Part shown: piece by piece, positions 20,528-29,163 of the stretch
How positions within the stretch are numbered: position 1 is the first letter of the stretch
Layout: the number at the start of each line of letters is the position of its first letter
NCBI GenBank assembly: GCA_963821505.1
Contig: CAWGEH010000031.1
Span: 1-64,000 of the forward strand
From: VAZQ01 sp963821505
GTDB lineage: Bacteria > Pseudomonadota > Alphaproteobacteria > Rhizobiales > Xanthobacteraceae
Length of the DNA stretch: 64,000 nucleotides
Direction: 5' to 3'
The notes under the pieces: generated by a model
Database searches by the model: none
Seen by the model: the letters and a program-made list of their open reading frames with translations, nothing else
What the model was told of the DNA's origin: nothing
Made by a program: the position numbers and the translations under genes

Positions 20528-20950
20528 TCACTCGGCGGGCAATTCCAAATCCCAGGTAAGCAGCACTTTTTGCGCGGCGGTCATGTGGGCGCAGGCGCTG
20601 TCCACCCGGTCCGGAAGTGGCGTCGGCTGCACGTTGAAGAAATAGTTCTCGAACATTCTCCGCCACAGCGGCTTGTCGCGCGTGGCATCCTCCTTCAGGA
20701 TTTCGAGCAGGCCCAGCAACAACGCCATTTTGTGGCGCTCGCTGGTGGCCGGAATGGCCTTCATGATTTTCCGGCCCTCGATCGCGGCAGCGTTCACGTC
20801 GGCGACGAGAACATTGGTATCGTCATCGGGATACGAATCCCGGTAACGTGCAATGAGTTCATCGAATATGTCGTCCTTGCCGGCGAGGTCGGCCATCAGG
20901 CGGTAGATCACCAACCCATCGAACAGGTGCTGCGGGACGTAGCGGGCCAT
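20528..20950 (-). CDS. Hypothetical protein, helical
   Basis: 140 residues from ATG 20950. No motif that I recognise. It is soluble and mostly helical, beginning MARYVPQHLFDGLVIYRLM, with an acidic middle (RYRDSYPDDDTNV) and a Lys/Arg-rich segment (ERHKMALLLGLLEILKED). No signal peptide and no cysteine pair. It is divergent from the MFS gene with a 113-bp gap, and both lie between inverted copies of the family 1 repeat. Confidence 0.6.
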   Translation of the reverse strand: MARYVPQHLFDGLVIYRLMADLAGKDDIFDELIARYRDSYPDDDTNVLVADVNAAAIEGRKIMKAIPATSERHKMALLLGLLEILKEDATRDKPLWRRMFENYFFNVQPTPLPDRVDSACAHMTAAQKVLLTWDLELPAE

Positions 20951-21063
20951 GGCGCTCTCCGAGAGCGCAACGCGGAGGGCGCCGATGTCGTTCCAACGTC
21001 TCGAGCGGCGGTCGTGTTTTGACGCGACCCCGGGGACGGGGCGGTTCGCAGCGAGCAGGGAAC

Positions 21064-22590
21064 ATGGATGCCGTAGCGCACGGTCCGGCCTCGATCGCCG
21101 CTCTGCGTGACGCCCTCCAGAAGGGCCGCGAGCCGCCGCCGGCGCAGATCGTCGCGCGCCTGCGATCGTACTGGTGGTTCGTGATCGGCACCGTCTGCAT
21201 CGGCGCCTTCATGGGCCAGCTCGATTCCAGCATCGCGCAGCTGCTCCTCCCGCAGCTCGAGCTCGAATTCAATGCGGGGCTGAGCACGGTGAGCTGGGTC
21301 GCGGTCGCCTATCTGCTCGCCATGGCGGCGTTCCTGCCGATCTTCGGTCGTCTCGCGGACCTGATGGGGCGCAAGCTCCTGTACACGGGCGGCTTCCTGC
21401 TCTTCGTGCTGGGCTCTGCGCTCTGCGGTTTTGCCCCCAGCCTGCCGGTGCTCATCGCCTTTCGCGTCCTGCAGGCGGTCGGCGCGGCTCTCCTGTCTTC
21501 GAACAGCGTCGCGATCGTGGTGGCGGCCGCGGGGCCTGAGCGGCGCGGACGGGCGCTGGGCATCCTGTCGGCGGCGCAGGCCGTCGGCTTGAGCGCGGGA
21601 CCGGCGCTCGGAGGTCTGGTGCTGGACGTGCTCGACTGGCGCTGGGTGTTCTGGATCAACGTGCCGGTCGGGCTCGCCGGCACGGTCATCGGCTGGTTCG
21701 TGCTTCCGCCGACCAAGGACTTGCCGGACGAGGGCCGTTTTGACTGGAAGGGCGCGCTCTTGATCGCGCCTGCGCTCACCGCGGTCGTAGCGATGCTGAA
21801 CGAGGGATACGCATGGGGGGCGACATCGCCCGCGCTTCTCGGCTGCGCGGCGCTGGCGGTGCTCCTGTTGGTTCTGTTCGTCCGCTCCGAACGGCACGCC
21901 GACGCCCCGCTGATCGATCTTACTTTGTTTCGTCGACGTGCGTTCTCGACCGGCAATATCGCCGGCCTCTTGTCCTACGCGGCGCTGTTCGGACTGTTCT
22001 TTCTGATGCCGTTCCTGTTCGTGCGCGTCTACCGGGATTCGATTTTGGCCGCGGGACTGCGGCTCTCCATCGTGCCGGTAATGCTCGGCATGGTCGCGCC
22101 GCTCGGGGGTGCGCTGTACGACCGGTTCGGCGCCCGTCTCCTGACTGCACTGGGCATGCTCACCTGCGTGGGCGCCCTGGTCCTGCTCTTCGCCGTCATG
22201 GACGGAACGCCGGGGAGTCTCGCGCTCGTGATGCTGGCGCTGGCATTTTTCGGAATGGGGCAGGGCCTGTTCATCTCGCCCAACAACAGCGCGATCGTGG
22301 CCGCCGCGCCGCCGAGCCTGACCGGCGAAGCCGGTGGCCTCCTCAACGTGATGCGCGCGTGCGGCGTGAGCGTCGGCGTCGCCGCCGCCTCGTCACTGCT
22401 GGCATGGCGGCTTGCGGTGCTGACCGGCTCCGGCCACAACACTCTCCACGCCGACGCGCGGGACTTGCTGTCGGCGGGCCGCGACGTCATCGTGCTGCTT
22501 GCGAGCTTCGCCGCCATCGCGGGCGCGATCTCGCTGACGCGAATCGCGCCCGGGCCCGCGCGCGGTCCAAAGGGTATTCCGCCGCCCTAG
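21064..22590 (+). CDS. DHA2-family (EmrB/QacA) MFS drug exporter
   Basis: 508 residues from ATG 21064. Fourteen helices are expected for this family. Motif D1 appears as FMGQLDSSIAQLLLPQL, motif A as GRLADLMGRKLL and motif C as GILSAAQAVGLSAGPALGG. Proton-coupled efflux of drugs or small metabolites across the inner membrane; substrate unknown. No adjacent membrane-fusion protein. Its TAG stop lies within the end of repeat copy B. Confidence 0.88.
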   Translation: MDAVAHGPASIAALRDALQKGREPPPAQIVARLRSYWWFVIGTVCIGAFMGQLDSSIAQLLLPQLELEFNAGLSTVSWVAVAYLLAMAAFLPIFGRLADLMGRKLLYTGGFLLFVLGSALCGFAPSLPVLIAFRVLQAVGAALLSSNSVAIVVAAAGPERRGRALGILSAAQAVGLSAGPALGGLVLDVLDWRWVFWINVPVGLAGTVIGWFVLPPTKDLPDEGRFDWKGALLIAPALTAVVAMLNEGYAWGATSPALLGCAALAVLLLVLFVRSERHADAPLIDLTLFRRRAFSTGNIAGLLSYAALFGLFFLMPFLFVRVYRDSILAAGLRLSIVPVMLGMVAPLGGALYDRFGARLLTALGMLTCVGALVLLFAVMDGTPGSLALVMLALAFFGMGQGLFISPNNSAIVAAAPPSLTGEAGGLLNVMRACGVSVGVAAASSLLAWRLAVLTGSGHNTLHADARDLLSAGRDVIVLLASFAAIAGAISLTRIAPGPARGPKGIPPP

Positions 22591-22691
22591 AGCGCATCCC
22601 GATGGGTCGAATTGTGATGCGCTCTAAGATTCTTCGATTTTGCGCATGTTCTGTTCGGAAAACCGGTTCCCACTTTTCCGGAACATGCGCT
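22587..22691 (-). repeat. Double-hairpin dispersed repeat, family 1, copy B (inverted)
   Basis: Inverted copy of 20337-20440. The outer CTAG end supplies the TAG stop of the MFS gene (22588-22590), and the other end supplies the TAG stop of the Bug gene on the minus strand (22690-22692). Both hairpins are intact. Lying between two convergent genes, it could fold in either transcript and act as a bidirectional terminator or mRNA-end stabiliser. Confidence 0.93.
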
Positions 22692-23658
22692 AGTTGCCGC
22701 TGATGCCGGCGAGCTTGGCCATCGCCTGCCATTTCGGCACCTCGCGGACGATGAAGGCGGCGAAGTCTTCCGGCGTTCCCGGCCTTGCCTCGGCGGCAAG
22801 CTTGCTGAAACGGTCCTGCATCTCCGGCGACGTCAGAGCGGCGTTCACATCGGCATTGAGCCTGCCGATGATGTCCTTCGGCGTGGCGGCGGGAGCCATG
22901 ATCCCGGTCCACGAGCTGGCGATGAAATCGGGCAGGCCGCTTTCGATCATGGTCGGCACATCGGGAAGTTCGGGCAGCCGCGATTGGGTGGCGACGCCGA
23001 GCGCCTTGACCTTGCCTTCATGCACGTGGCCGAACGTGACCGAGGTCGTTTCGAAGCCGAGGTCGATCTGCCCGCCCATGAGGTCGGTGATCACGTTCGA
23101 GGCGCCCTTGTACGGGACGATCACGATGTCGGTCCGGGTCACGGATCGAAACCAGGCCGCGATCATGTGCGGCGGCGCGCCATTGGGAACGCCGATATTG
23201 AGCTTGCCGGGATTGGCCTTGGCATAGGCGACGAGCTCCGGCACGTGCTTGGCCGCTACTTTCGGGCCCGCGATCATCACATAGGGCACGCTCGAAACCA
23301 GCGCGACCGGGGCGAAGCTCGTCGCGGGGTCGTAGCCGATATTGCTGTAGAGCGCAGGACCGATCGCAAGCGACGCCGCGCTTGCGACCAAGAGCGTATA
23401 ACCGTCGGGATCGGCCGTGGCGGCGGCGCGTGCGGCGAGCGTGCTGCCCGCGCCGGGACGGTTCTCGATGATCACCTGCTGGCCGAGTGCCGACGACAGG
23501 CGCTGACCGATCAGCCGTCCCATGACGTCGACCGGCCCTCCGGCAGGGAACGGCACCAGGAGCTTGATCGGGCGCGACGGATACCTTTCCTGCGCGTGTG
23601 CCGTGGTGCCGAGACCGATCAGAAAAGCGGCAACCAGGAAGTCCCTTCGGCCGTACAT
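22690..23658 (-). CDS. Bug/TctC-family periplasmic solute-binding protein (2)
   Basis: 322 residues from ATG 23658, which has GGAG nine bases upstream; ATGs at 23664 and 23673 are possible. The signal peptide starts MYGRRDFLVAAFLIGLG, with two arginines before the hydrophobic core. Conserved blocks are complete: YPSRPIKLLVPFPAGGPVDV, IIENRPGAGSTLAAR, ADPDGYTLL, LVAYAKANPGKLNIG, DIVIVPYKGASNVITDLMGG. No transporter genes are adjacent. Confidence 0.9.
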   Translation of the reverse strand: MYGRRDFLVAAFLIGLGTTAHAQERYPSRPIKLLVPFPAGGPVDVMGRLIGQRLSSALGQQVIIENRPGAGSTLAARAAATADPDGYTLLVASAASLAIGPALYSNIGYDPATSFAPVALVSSVPYVMIAGPKVAAKHVPELVAYAKANPGKLNIGVPNGAPPHMIAAWFRSVTRTDIVIVPYKGASNVITDLMGGQIDLGFETTSVTFGHVHEGKVKALGVATQSRLPELPDVPTMIESGLPDFIASSWTGIMAPAATPKDIIGRLNADVNAALTSPEMQDRFSKLAAEARPGTPEDFAAFIVREVPKWQAMAKLAGISGN

Positions 23659-23756
23659 CGACATTTTCTCCATCGCGCCGGCCCCATGCCGCACGCATTG
23701 TCGTTGAGCAACATATAGCGGATCGCAGGTCGCGTCCGGCGATGCGGACCGGCGCA

Positions 23757-24470
23757 TCAGCGCGCGCCCGCCTGCTCCAGGATTCGCGCGATCTGCGAAT
23801 AGCCGCGCGAGCGGGCGTGCGCCAGGGCGGTCATGCCGTGGCGGTCGGGGAGCATGACATCGGCGCCGGCCTTGACCAAGGCCGCGACGGTCGCGGTATG
23901 GTTTGCGCCTCCGTTGCCGAGCACCACCGCCTCGAGCAAGGCGGTCCAGCCGAGATTGTTGACATGGTTGAGCGGTGCCTTGGCCGCGATCAGCGCGCGC
24001 ACGGCCTCGACATGCCCGCGATGGGCCGCGGCAATCAACGCGGTACCTTCGTATGGGCTGGTGATGGCGCGCGCATTGGCGCCGCCTTCGAGAGCGATCG
24101 TGAGCATCTCCAGATCGTTGTTGACGGCGGCGATGGTGAGAACGTCGTAGCGCTCGGCGTCGAGCGCATTCGGATCGGCGCCCAGCCGGATGAGCGCGCG
24201 CGCCGCCCCATATTGGCGAAGGAAGGCGGCGACGTGCAGCGGCGTGCGGCTGTTGGCGTCCTGAATGTTGGGCTTTTCGCCCTCGGCCACGAGCTGCTCG
24301 ATCTCGGCGACGTCGCCGCGCGCGGCGGCGTCATGGAGCCCGGCATAGATGCGCAGCTCCCGCTCGCTCGGGGGTGTTTGGGCGAACCCGGCGCCGGCAA
24401 GGCCGGTGACTATGCCGGCGGCCGGCAGAACAAGGCGGAGAAGAACAAGACCGATGAGGCTTCGCGTCAT
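23757..24470 (-). CDS. Exported ankyrin-repeat protein
   Basis: 237 residues from ATG 24470. Signal peptide at about 1-30 (LVLPAAGIVTGLAGAGFAQ). Five or so ankyrin repeats follow, with TPLHVAAFLRQYGAARALIR, TALIAAAHRGHVEAVRALIA, TALLEAVVLGNGG and TALAHARSRGYSQIARIL easily seen. Periplasmic or secreted protein-binding module; partner unknown. It lies between two Bug-protein genes on the same strand (gaps of about 50 and 98 bp), so the three may form one transcript. The open frame runs back into the upstream Bug gene only because of a frameshift there. Confidence 0.85.
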   Translation of the reverse strand: MTRSLIGLVLLRLVLPAAGIVTGLAGAGFAQTPPSERELRIYAGLHDAAARGDVAEIEQLVAEGEKPNIQDANSRTPLHVAAFLRQYGAARALIRLGADPNALDAERYDVLTIAAVNNDLEMLTIALEGGANARAITSPYEGTALIAAAHRGHVEAVRALIAAKAPLNHVNNLGWTALLEAVVLGNGGANHTATVAALVKAGADVMLPDRHGMTALAHARSRGYSQIARILEQAGAR

Positions 24471-24520
24471 GACTGTGCCGATGGCCCCTCTCGCCGATGG
24501 CCCCGGATGCGTCCCATGGA

Positions 24521-25493
24521 TCAATCGAGCTTCACGCCCGACGATTTCACGATCGTCGCCCACTTCTGCGTTTCCTCGGTGATGAAGGCCGCAAAATCCT
24601 GCGGCGATCCGGGCTTCGCCTCGGCGCCGAGTTCGTTCCAGACTCGAATTCATGTCCGGCGATTGCAAGCCCCGATTGATCGCGCCATTGAGCTTGTCCA
24701 CGACATCGGTCGGGGTGCCCGCGGGCACCATAATTCCGGTCCACGAATACGAGGTGAGCCCGGCCATCCCGCTTTCGATCATGGTCGGCACATCGGGAAG
24801 CTGATGGCTGCGGGCGGTACCGGTGACGGCCAGGGGCCGCACCTTGCCGTCGCGGATGTGGGCCACGAGCACCGACGTCGGCTCGAAGGTCATGTCGACC
24901 TGGTCCGCAAGGATGTCGGTGACCGCAGTTGCTGCGCCCTTGTAAGGAATGACCACGAAGTCGATACCGGTCCTGATCCGGAACAGCTCGCCGGTCAGGT
25001 GCGCCAGGGTGCCGATCGGAGTGCCGAAATTGAGCTTGCCGGGATTGGCGCGCGCATAGGCGACAAGCTCCTGCGGCGTCTTGATCTGCAGTCGAGGGGC
25101 CACAACCAGAGCAAACGGAGTGCTTGCCAGCAGGGCGACCGGGATGAAATCCCTGCGCGGATCGTAACCGGGATTCTTAGCGAGCAGCGGACCGGTGACG
25201 AGCGTGGTGACGCTGCCGACGAGCAGCGTATGACCATCGGGTTCGGCGGCGGCGGCGGCCCGCGTCCCGATTGCGCCGCTGGCGCCCGGCCGGTTGTCGA
25301 CGACCACCTGCTGGCCGAGCGCGGACGACAGCCACTGTGCCGCCAGCCGGGCCATGACGTCGATCGGCCCGCCGGCCGCAAACGGCACGATCAGCCTGAT
25401 CGGCTTGGTGGGATAGGATTGTGCGCCGGGCGCCAGGCTGGCGGCGAGCGCCAATGCGGCGATTGCAACCCACGCCTTGCGCATTCTTGCCAT
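24521..25493 (-). pseudogene. Bug/TctC-family solute-binding protein (3), apparent +1 frameshift near the C-terminus
   Basis: Signal peptide, then a full Bug fold: YPTKPIRLIVPFAAGGPIDV, VVVDNRPGASGAIGTRAA, LVAYARANPGKLNFGTP, FVVIPYKGAATAVTDILADQ, and up to PDMNSSLER. There the frame fails around 24631-24636, where GAACGAACTCGG probably should be GAACGACTCGG. Dropping one base restores the family ending LGAEAKPGSPQDFAAFITEE and the TGA stop at 24521-24523, giving 323 residues. As written, translation leaves the Bug frame and reads through into the ankyrin gene, giving a false 578-residue fusion. Confidence 0.8.
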
Positions 25494-25743
25494 GTCGGGT
25501 CCCCGGGACGGCCTGCGCCCTGTGATGCGATGTTAGCACCGCCGACGGCGTCGAGCGCGCCGCGTCGCGCCAGTTGTCATGCTCAAAATCATAGTTCGAT
25601 AAATCTTGTAAGCGCTTGATAAAGATAAATGTTGTTGCTTCCGTCAAACTCGGAACGACAGCCCTGCGGCGGACCGCTGACCGCCGCGCCCGGTGAGCGG
25701 GCGGACCTTGCGGCGCTTTGGAGCGCGCGCTAGACCCCGCTTC
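25494..25743. promoter_or_regulatory. AT-rich divergent promoter region between Bug gene 3 and coaD
   Basis: 250 bp between divergent genes. The patch at about 25575-25645 (containing AATCATAGTTCGATAAATC and TTGATAAAGATAAATG) is far more AT-rich than its surroundings, as expected for promoters. I could not place -35/-10 boxes with confidence. Confidence 0.35.
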
Positions 25744-26253
25744 ATGCCGCGGACCGCGCTTTTCCCGGGATCGTTCGACCCCGTCACCAACGGCCATCTG
25801 GATCTGGTGCGCCAGGCCGCCCGGTTCGCCGACCGGCTCGTGATCGCGATCGGCACCCATCCGGGCAAAGCGCCCTTGTTCGCCGCCGAGGAGCGGCGCG
25901 TCATGATCGAGGAGACCTGCGGGGTGCTCGCGCGCGCGAGCGGCTGCGATTTCGCCTGCATCAGCTTTGCCGACCTCGTCGTCGCCGCCGCGCAACGCGA
26001 GGGAGCGACGCTGCTCATCCGCGGACTGCGCAGCGCGACCGATTTCGATTACGAAATGGAAATGGCGGGCATGAACGCCGCCATGGCGCCGGCGGTGCAG
26101 ACGGTTTTTCTGCCGGCCTCGCCGATCGTCCGCCCGATCACCGCCACACTGGTACGGCAGATCGCCTCCATGGGCGGCGATGTCTCGCCATTCGTTCCGC
26201 CGTCCGTCGCCGCCCGACTGAAAGCGAAGTTCGCCGGCACGTCCGGCCGTTGA
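25744..26253 (+). CDS. coaD: Phosphopantetheine adenylyltransferase
   Basis: 169 residues from ATG 25744. Nucleotidyltransferase fold with the T/HxGH motif in GSFDPVTNGHLD, LIRGLRSATDFDYEMEMA in the centre, and the later PASPIVRPITATLVRQIASMGGDVS, corresponding to the ISSTxVRE block. It makes dephospho-CoA from ATP and 4'-phosphopantetheine, the fourth step of CoA synthesis; hexameric and cytoplasmic in relatives. It heads the run coaD-ppiA-(two small genes)-ppiB and is 14 bp from ppiA. Confidence 0.96.
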   Translation: MPRTALFPGSFDPVTNGHLDLVRQAARFADRLVIAIGTHPGKAPLFAAEERRVMIEETCGVLARASGCDFACISFADLVVAAAQREGATLLIRGLRSATDFDYEMEMAGMNAAMAPAVQTVFLPASPIVRPITATLVRQIASMGGDVSPFVPPSVAARLKAKFAGTSGR

Positions 26254-26267
26254 TCCCGGGAGATGCC

Positions 26268-26810
26268 ATGATCCGCCTGCTTGCACTTTTTGCCGCGCTG
26301 ATCTGTGCGGCGCCCGCCTTCGCACAGCAATTGCCGCCCGGCGCCGATCCGCAGAACACGCTGCTGATCGACACCAAATACGGCCGCATCGTCATCAAGC
26401 TGCGCAACGACATTGCGCCCAAGCACGTCGCGCGCATCAAGCAGCTCGCGCGCGACAAGTACTACGATAATGTGCCGTTCCATCGCGTCATCGCCGGCTT
26501 CATGGCGCAGACCGGCGACGGCCAGCGTGGTGACGGCACCGGCGGCTCGAAATATCCCAACTTGCCGGCGGAATTCTCCAACGTGCCGTTCAAGCGCGGC
26601 ATCGTCGGCATGGCACGCGCGAGCGATCCGAACTCGGCGAATTCGCAGTTCTTCATCATGTATGCCGACGGCGCGTTCCTCAACGGCAAGTACACCGTGG
26701 TCGGGGAAGTCCTTTCCGGCATGGACGCCGTCGACAAGATCAAGAAGGGCGAGCCGGTGACCGATCCCGATCGCATGATCCGCGTGCAGGTCGCCGCCGA
26801 CGCCAAGTAG
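26268..26810 (+). CDS. ppiA: Exported cyclophilin-type peptidyl-prolyl isomerase
   Basis: 180 residues. Signal peptide at about 1-20 (LLALFAALICAAPAFAQ). Cyclophilin core: YDNVPFHRVIAGFMAQTGDG with the catalytic Arg, GGSKYPNLPAEF, GIVGMARASDPNSANSQFFI and FLNGKYTVVGEV. It assists folding of periplasmic proteins by Pro isomerisation. A cytoplasmic relative without a signal peptide (ppiB) is encoded 1 kb downstream. Confidence 0.93.
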   Translation: MIRLLALFAALICAAPAFAQQLPPGADPQNTLLIDTKYGRIVIKLRNDIAPKHVARIKQLARDKYYDNVPFHRVIAGFMAQTGDGQRGDGTGGSKYPNLPAEFSNVPFKRGIVGMARASDPNSANSQFFIMYADGAFLNGKYTVVGEVLSGMDAVDKIKKGEPVTDPDRMIRVQVAADAK

Positions 26811-26823
26811 GGAGCGGGCATCG

Positions 26824-27399
26824 GTGCGCACGGCCCAGGCGATGATAGGATTGGGCATCGTGACGGCAGGGTCCGCGCTCGACCTACGGCCAGCCGAGGC
26901 GTTCTGTAGCGTCTTCCACCGGCACCCGTGCTTTCCCACCGTGTGCAGCGTCTTTGGCCACCGTCCCTGCATCGGCTATCCCGACTTTTGGATCGGGCAG
27001 GATCTGCGACTGACCATCGACAGCGCGGGTGCGGACGACCGGTCCGCGAAGGCAAGCGCCAACGACGACACCGATGCGGCGGAGCACAAGCTCGACACCC
27101 TGCGCGCCATGTTCGACGCGCTGCGCGCCTGCTGGATTCCGCCCGCGAAGGACGAGGCGCGGTCCGGCACGCAGATGTCCGTGCGCTTTGCCTTCAAGCG
27201 CAGCGGCGAGATCATCGCCACGCCGCGTGTGACTTATGTCAGCGCGGGCACTCCGCCCGAAACGCGCGACGTCTACCTCCATGCCATCACCGCGGCGCTG
27301 GAGCGCTGCACGCCGCTGCCGTTCAGCGCAGGTTTGGGCGGTGCGGTCGCCGGCCGGCCGATCGCCATTCGCTTCATCGACAATCGGGCGCAGCCGTGA
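26824..27399 (+). CDS. TonB-C-like exported protein, paralogue 1
   Basis: 191 residues from GTG 26824, 13 bp after ppiA. An N-terminal hydrophobic export segment is followed by a Cys-rich stretch (CSVFHRHPCFPTVCSVFGHR), a charged linker, and a domain with LRACWIPPAKDEARSG, MSVRFAFKRSGEIIATPRVT and a late ALERCTPLPFS. The order LRACW-PP, variable beta strand, then paired Cys resembles TonB C-terminal-like domains of small Hyphomicrobiales proteins. The next gene is a shorter paralogue, so this is a tandem duplication. Function unknown. Confidence 0.7.
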   Translation: MRTAQAMIGLGIVTAGSALDLRPAEAFCSVFHRHPCFPTVCSVFGHRPCIGYPDFWIGQDLRLTIDSAGADDRSAKASANDDTDAAEHKLDTLRAMFDALRACWIPPAKDEARSGTQMSVRFAFKRSGEIIATPRVTYVSAGTPPETRDVYLHAITAALERCTPLPFSAGLGGAVAGRPIAIRFIDNRAQP

Positions 27400-27815
27400 C
27401 CAGCCCGCTCCAAATCATCGGCGCCGCGCTGGCGGTTGCAACTTGTGTCGGCGCGCACGGCGCGGCCGCCCAGCAGCCGCCGGGTCCGCTCAACAGCCTC
27501 AAGGAACTGGGGGCGGCGCTGCGGGCGTGCTGGGTTCCGCCGCCGCTCGATCAGTCGCGGACCGGCATGCAGATCACGGTGCGGCTGAGCTACCGGCGGA
27601 ACGGTCAACTCTTCGGCCAGCCCAGGATCACGTTCGAGTCGGCCGGCGCGTCGGACGATGAACGGCTGGCCTACCGCGTGGCGGTCGCACAGATGCTCAA
27701 ACGTTGCGCGTCCTTGACGGTCACCGATGCGTTCGGGAACGCCTTGGCCGGCCGGCCGTTCACCCTACGACTGATCGACGATCGAAAACTCAAACAGGCA
27801 GAGCACCTTCCATGA
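27396..27815 (+). CDS. TonB-C-like exported protein, paralogue 2
   Basis: 139 residues from GTG 27396, which overlaps the previous stop (GTGA). Signal peptide at about 1-25 (VTSPLQIIGAALAVATCVGA). The domain repeats the upstream gene: LRACWVPPPLDQSRTGMQIT, VRLSYRRNGQLFGQPRITFE, and KRCASLTV. The Cys-rich N-terminal insert of paralogue 1 is missing. Its stop overlaps the ppiB ATG, so ppiA, both paralogues and ppiB form one tight operon, suggesting a shared envelope role. Confidence 0.72.
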   Translation: MTSPLQIIGAALAVATCVGAHGAAAQQPPGPLNSLKELGAALRACWVPPPLDQSRTGMQITVRLSYRRNGQLFGQPRITFESAGASDDERLAYRVAVAQMLKRCASLTVTDAFGNALAGRPFTLRLIDDRKLKQAEHLP

Positions 27816-28273
27816 CCGATACCCAGAACACGCTGACGCTGGAGACCACCAAGGGCAAGGTCGTCATCCTGATGCGACCGGACCTCGCGCCCGGCCACGT
27901 CGCGCGCATCAAGGAACTGGTGCGCGATGGCTTTTACGACGGCGTCGCGTTTCACCGCGTCATCGACGGGTTCATGGCGCAGACCGGCTGCCCCCAGGGC
28001 ACCGGGACCGGCGGCTCCGGCAGGAAGCTCAAAGCGGAGTTCAATAAAGAGCCGCACCGGCGGGGCACCGTCTCCATGGCGCGTGCGCAGAATCCGGATT
28101 CCGGCGATAGCCAGTTCTTCATCTGCTTCGCCGACGCGCCCTTTCTCAACGGCCAGTACACCGTCTGGGGCCAGGTGACGGAGGGCATGGCAAACGTCGA
28201 CAAGATCAAACGTGGCGAGCCGGTTGCCGACCCCGACCGCATCATTTCCGCCAAGATGGCGGCCGACGCGTAG
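27812..28273 (+). CDS. ppiB: Cytoplasmic cyclophilin-type peptidyl-prolyl isomerase
   Basis: 153 residues, ATG overlapping the preceding TGA (ATGA). No signal peptide. Cyclophilin core: YDGVAFHRVIDGFMAQTGCP, GTVSMARAQNPDSGDSQFFI, FLNGQYTVWGQV. The pair ppiA/ppiB upstream of queA is standard in this order. Confidence 0.93.
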   Translation: MTDTQNTLTLETTKGKVVILMRPDLAPGHVARIKELVRDGFYDGVAFHRVIDGFMAQTGCPQGTGTGGSGRKLKAEFNKEPHRRGTVSMARAQNPDSGDSQFFICFADAPFLNGQYTVWGQVTEGMANVDKIKRGEPVADPDRIISAKMAADA

Positions 28274-28370
28274 GGCATGACTCCGATTGCTCCCTCCGCG
28301 GCTGCAATCGGGCGGATTTCGGCTGGCATGATGGGTCATGTGCGCGGGTGGTTGTATCAGGCGATCGCCT

Positions 28371-28565
28371 TCAGGCTGGCTCGCGTCGCGGATCGGCCTC
28401 GCATACCCAGGCTTCCTTGGCGAACCATTCGTGCTCGGTCCGGCAGATCGGGCAGTGGACGCGCCCAAAGAATACCGGCGTGGCGTTGAAGCTGTTTCGA
28501 TCGGCGACGATGCCGGTGGGGATGTCGCGTCCCGTCTCTGGGCATCTGACCATGACGGAGCCCAT
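28371..28565 (-). CDS. Small zinc-ribbon-like protein
   Basis: 64 residues from ATG 28565. It contains VRCPETGRDIPTGI, VHCPICRTEHEWF and a late WVCEADP, so there are a Cys-Pro, a CxxC and a third Cys-Glu site that could bind one metal. Small proteins of this pattern are common as hypothetical genes in Bradyrhizobium-like genomes. It is antisense to its neighbours and stands alone. Function unknown. Confidence 0.7.
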   Translation of the reverse strand: MGSVMVRCPETGRDIPTGIVADRNSFNATPVFFGRVHCPICRTEHEWFAKEAWVCEADPRREPA

Positions 28566-28788
28566 TGGCCTCTCCTGGTTTTGTCATGTTGTGGCATTTC
28601 ATACGCCGCGCCCGTGAATATCATTTGACGTAACGGCGACCAGATCGCGGAGAATCACAGATTTGCCACGGCCTGCGGTATCGGGGCGCTTTACGCGAGT
28701 TTTATCGAACGAAATTATGCGCGGCCGATGGGAACAAGGCAGGGTCGAGCGCGTTGGCTTCGACTTGGGACGACGACAGGGGACTGTG

Positions 28789-29076
28789 ATGCCGCGACCC
28801 CACATTCACGACGACGCGCGAGTGACGGCCTTCGTTCTCGGCGCGTCGCACACGCGTTATCTGGTGATGCGCCAGCAAGATGTCTGGTTCATTACCTTCA
28901 ATGGCGAGGAATTCGGGCCTTACCAGAGCGAGTGCGAGGCGATGCTGTTCGCGGTCGATGCCGCCCACAAGCTCGGGGAGAACGGCGAGGAGACTCAGGT
29001 CTTCCGGGTGGACGAGAACGGCGATGCGTCCCTGGTCTGGACCTACGGCCTCGACTCGTATCCGCCCAAATCATAG
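28789..29076 (+). CDS. DUF2188-like hypothetical protein
   Basis: 95 residues from ATG 28789 (GTG 28786 is also possible; the frame is open back to 28663 but that part is not protein-like). A small beta-rich fold with VWFITFNGEEFGPYQSECEA, AAHKLGENGEETQVFRVDEN, matching the DUF2188 plan in which a short hairpin precedes a helix-strand. Function unknown. It sits 87 bp before queA. Confidence 0.6.
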   Translation: MPRPHIHDDARVTAFVLGASHTRYLVMRQQDVWFITFNGEEFGPYQSECEAMLFAVDAAHKLGENGEETQVFRVDENGDASLVWTYGLDSYPPKS

Positions 29077-29163
29077 TCGGCGCCGACGCCATAACGTGCG
29101 CTTTGGTTCCATTCTATCGCGCCCGGGCGATGACCGCGCGCGCGTGCGCCTGTATGAAGGCGC

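Noticed and set aside
20337..22691. A composite transposon bounded by inverted repeats
   Set aside because: No transposase or integrase between or near the copies, and a third copy (11086) lies outside; the elements look like dispersed hairpin repeats.
23757..25493. A Bug-ankyrin fusion protein of 578 residues
   Set aside because: The frame leaves the Bug sequence at a one-base discrepancy and crosses the Bug stop, a gap and the ankyrin signal peptide. Two separate genes explain it better.
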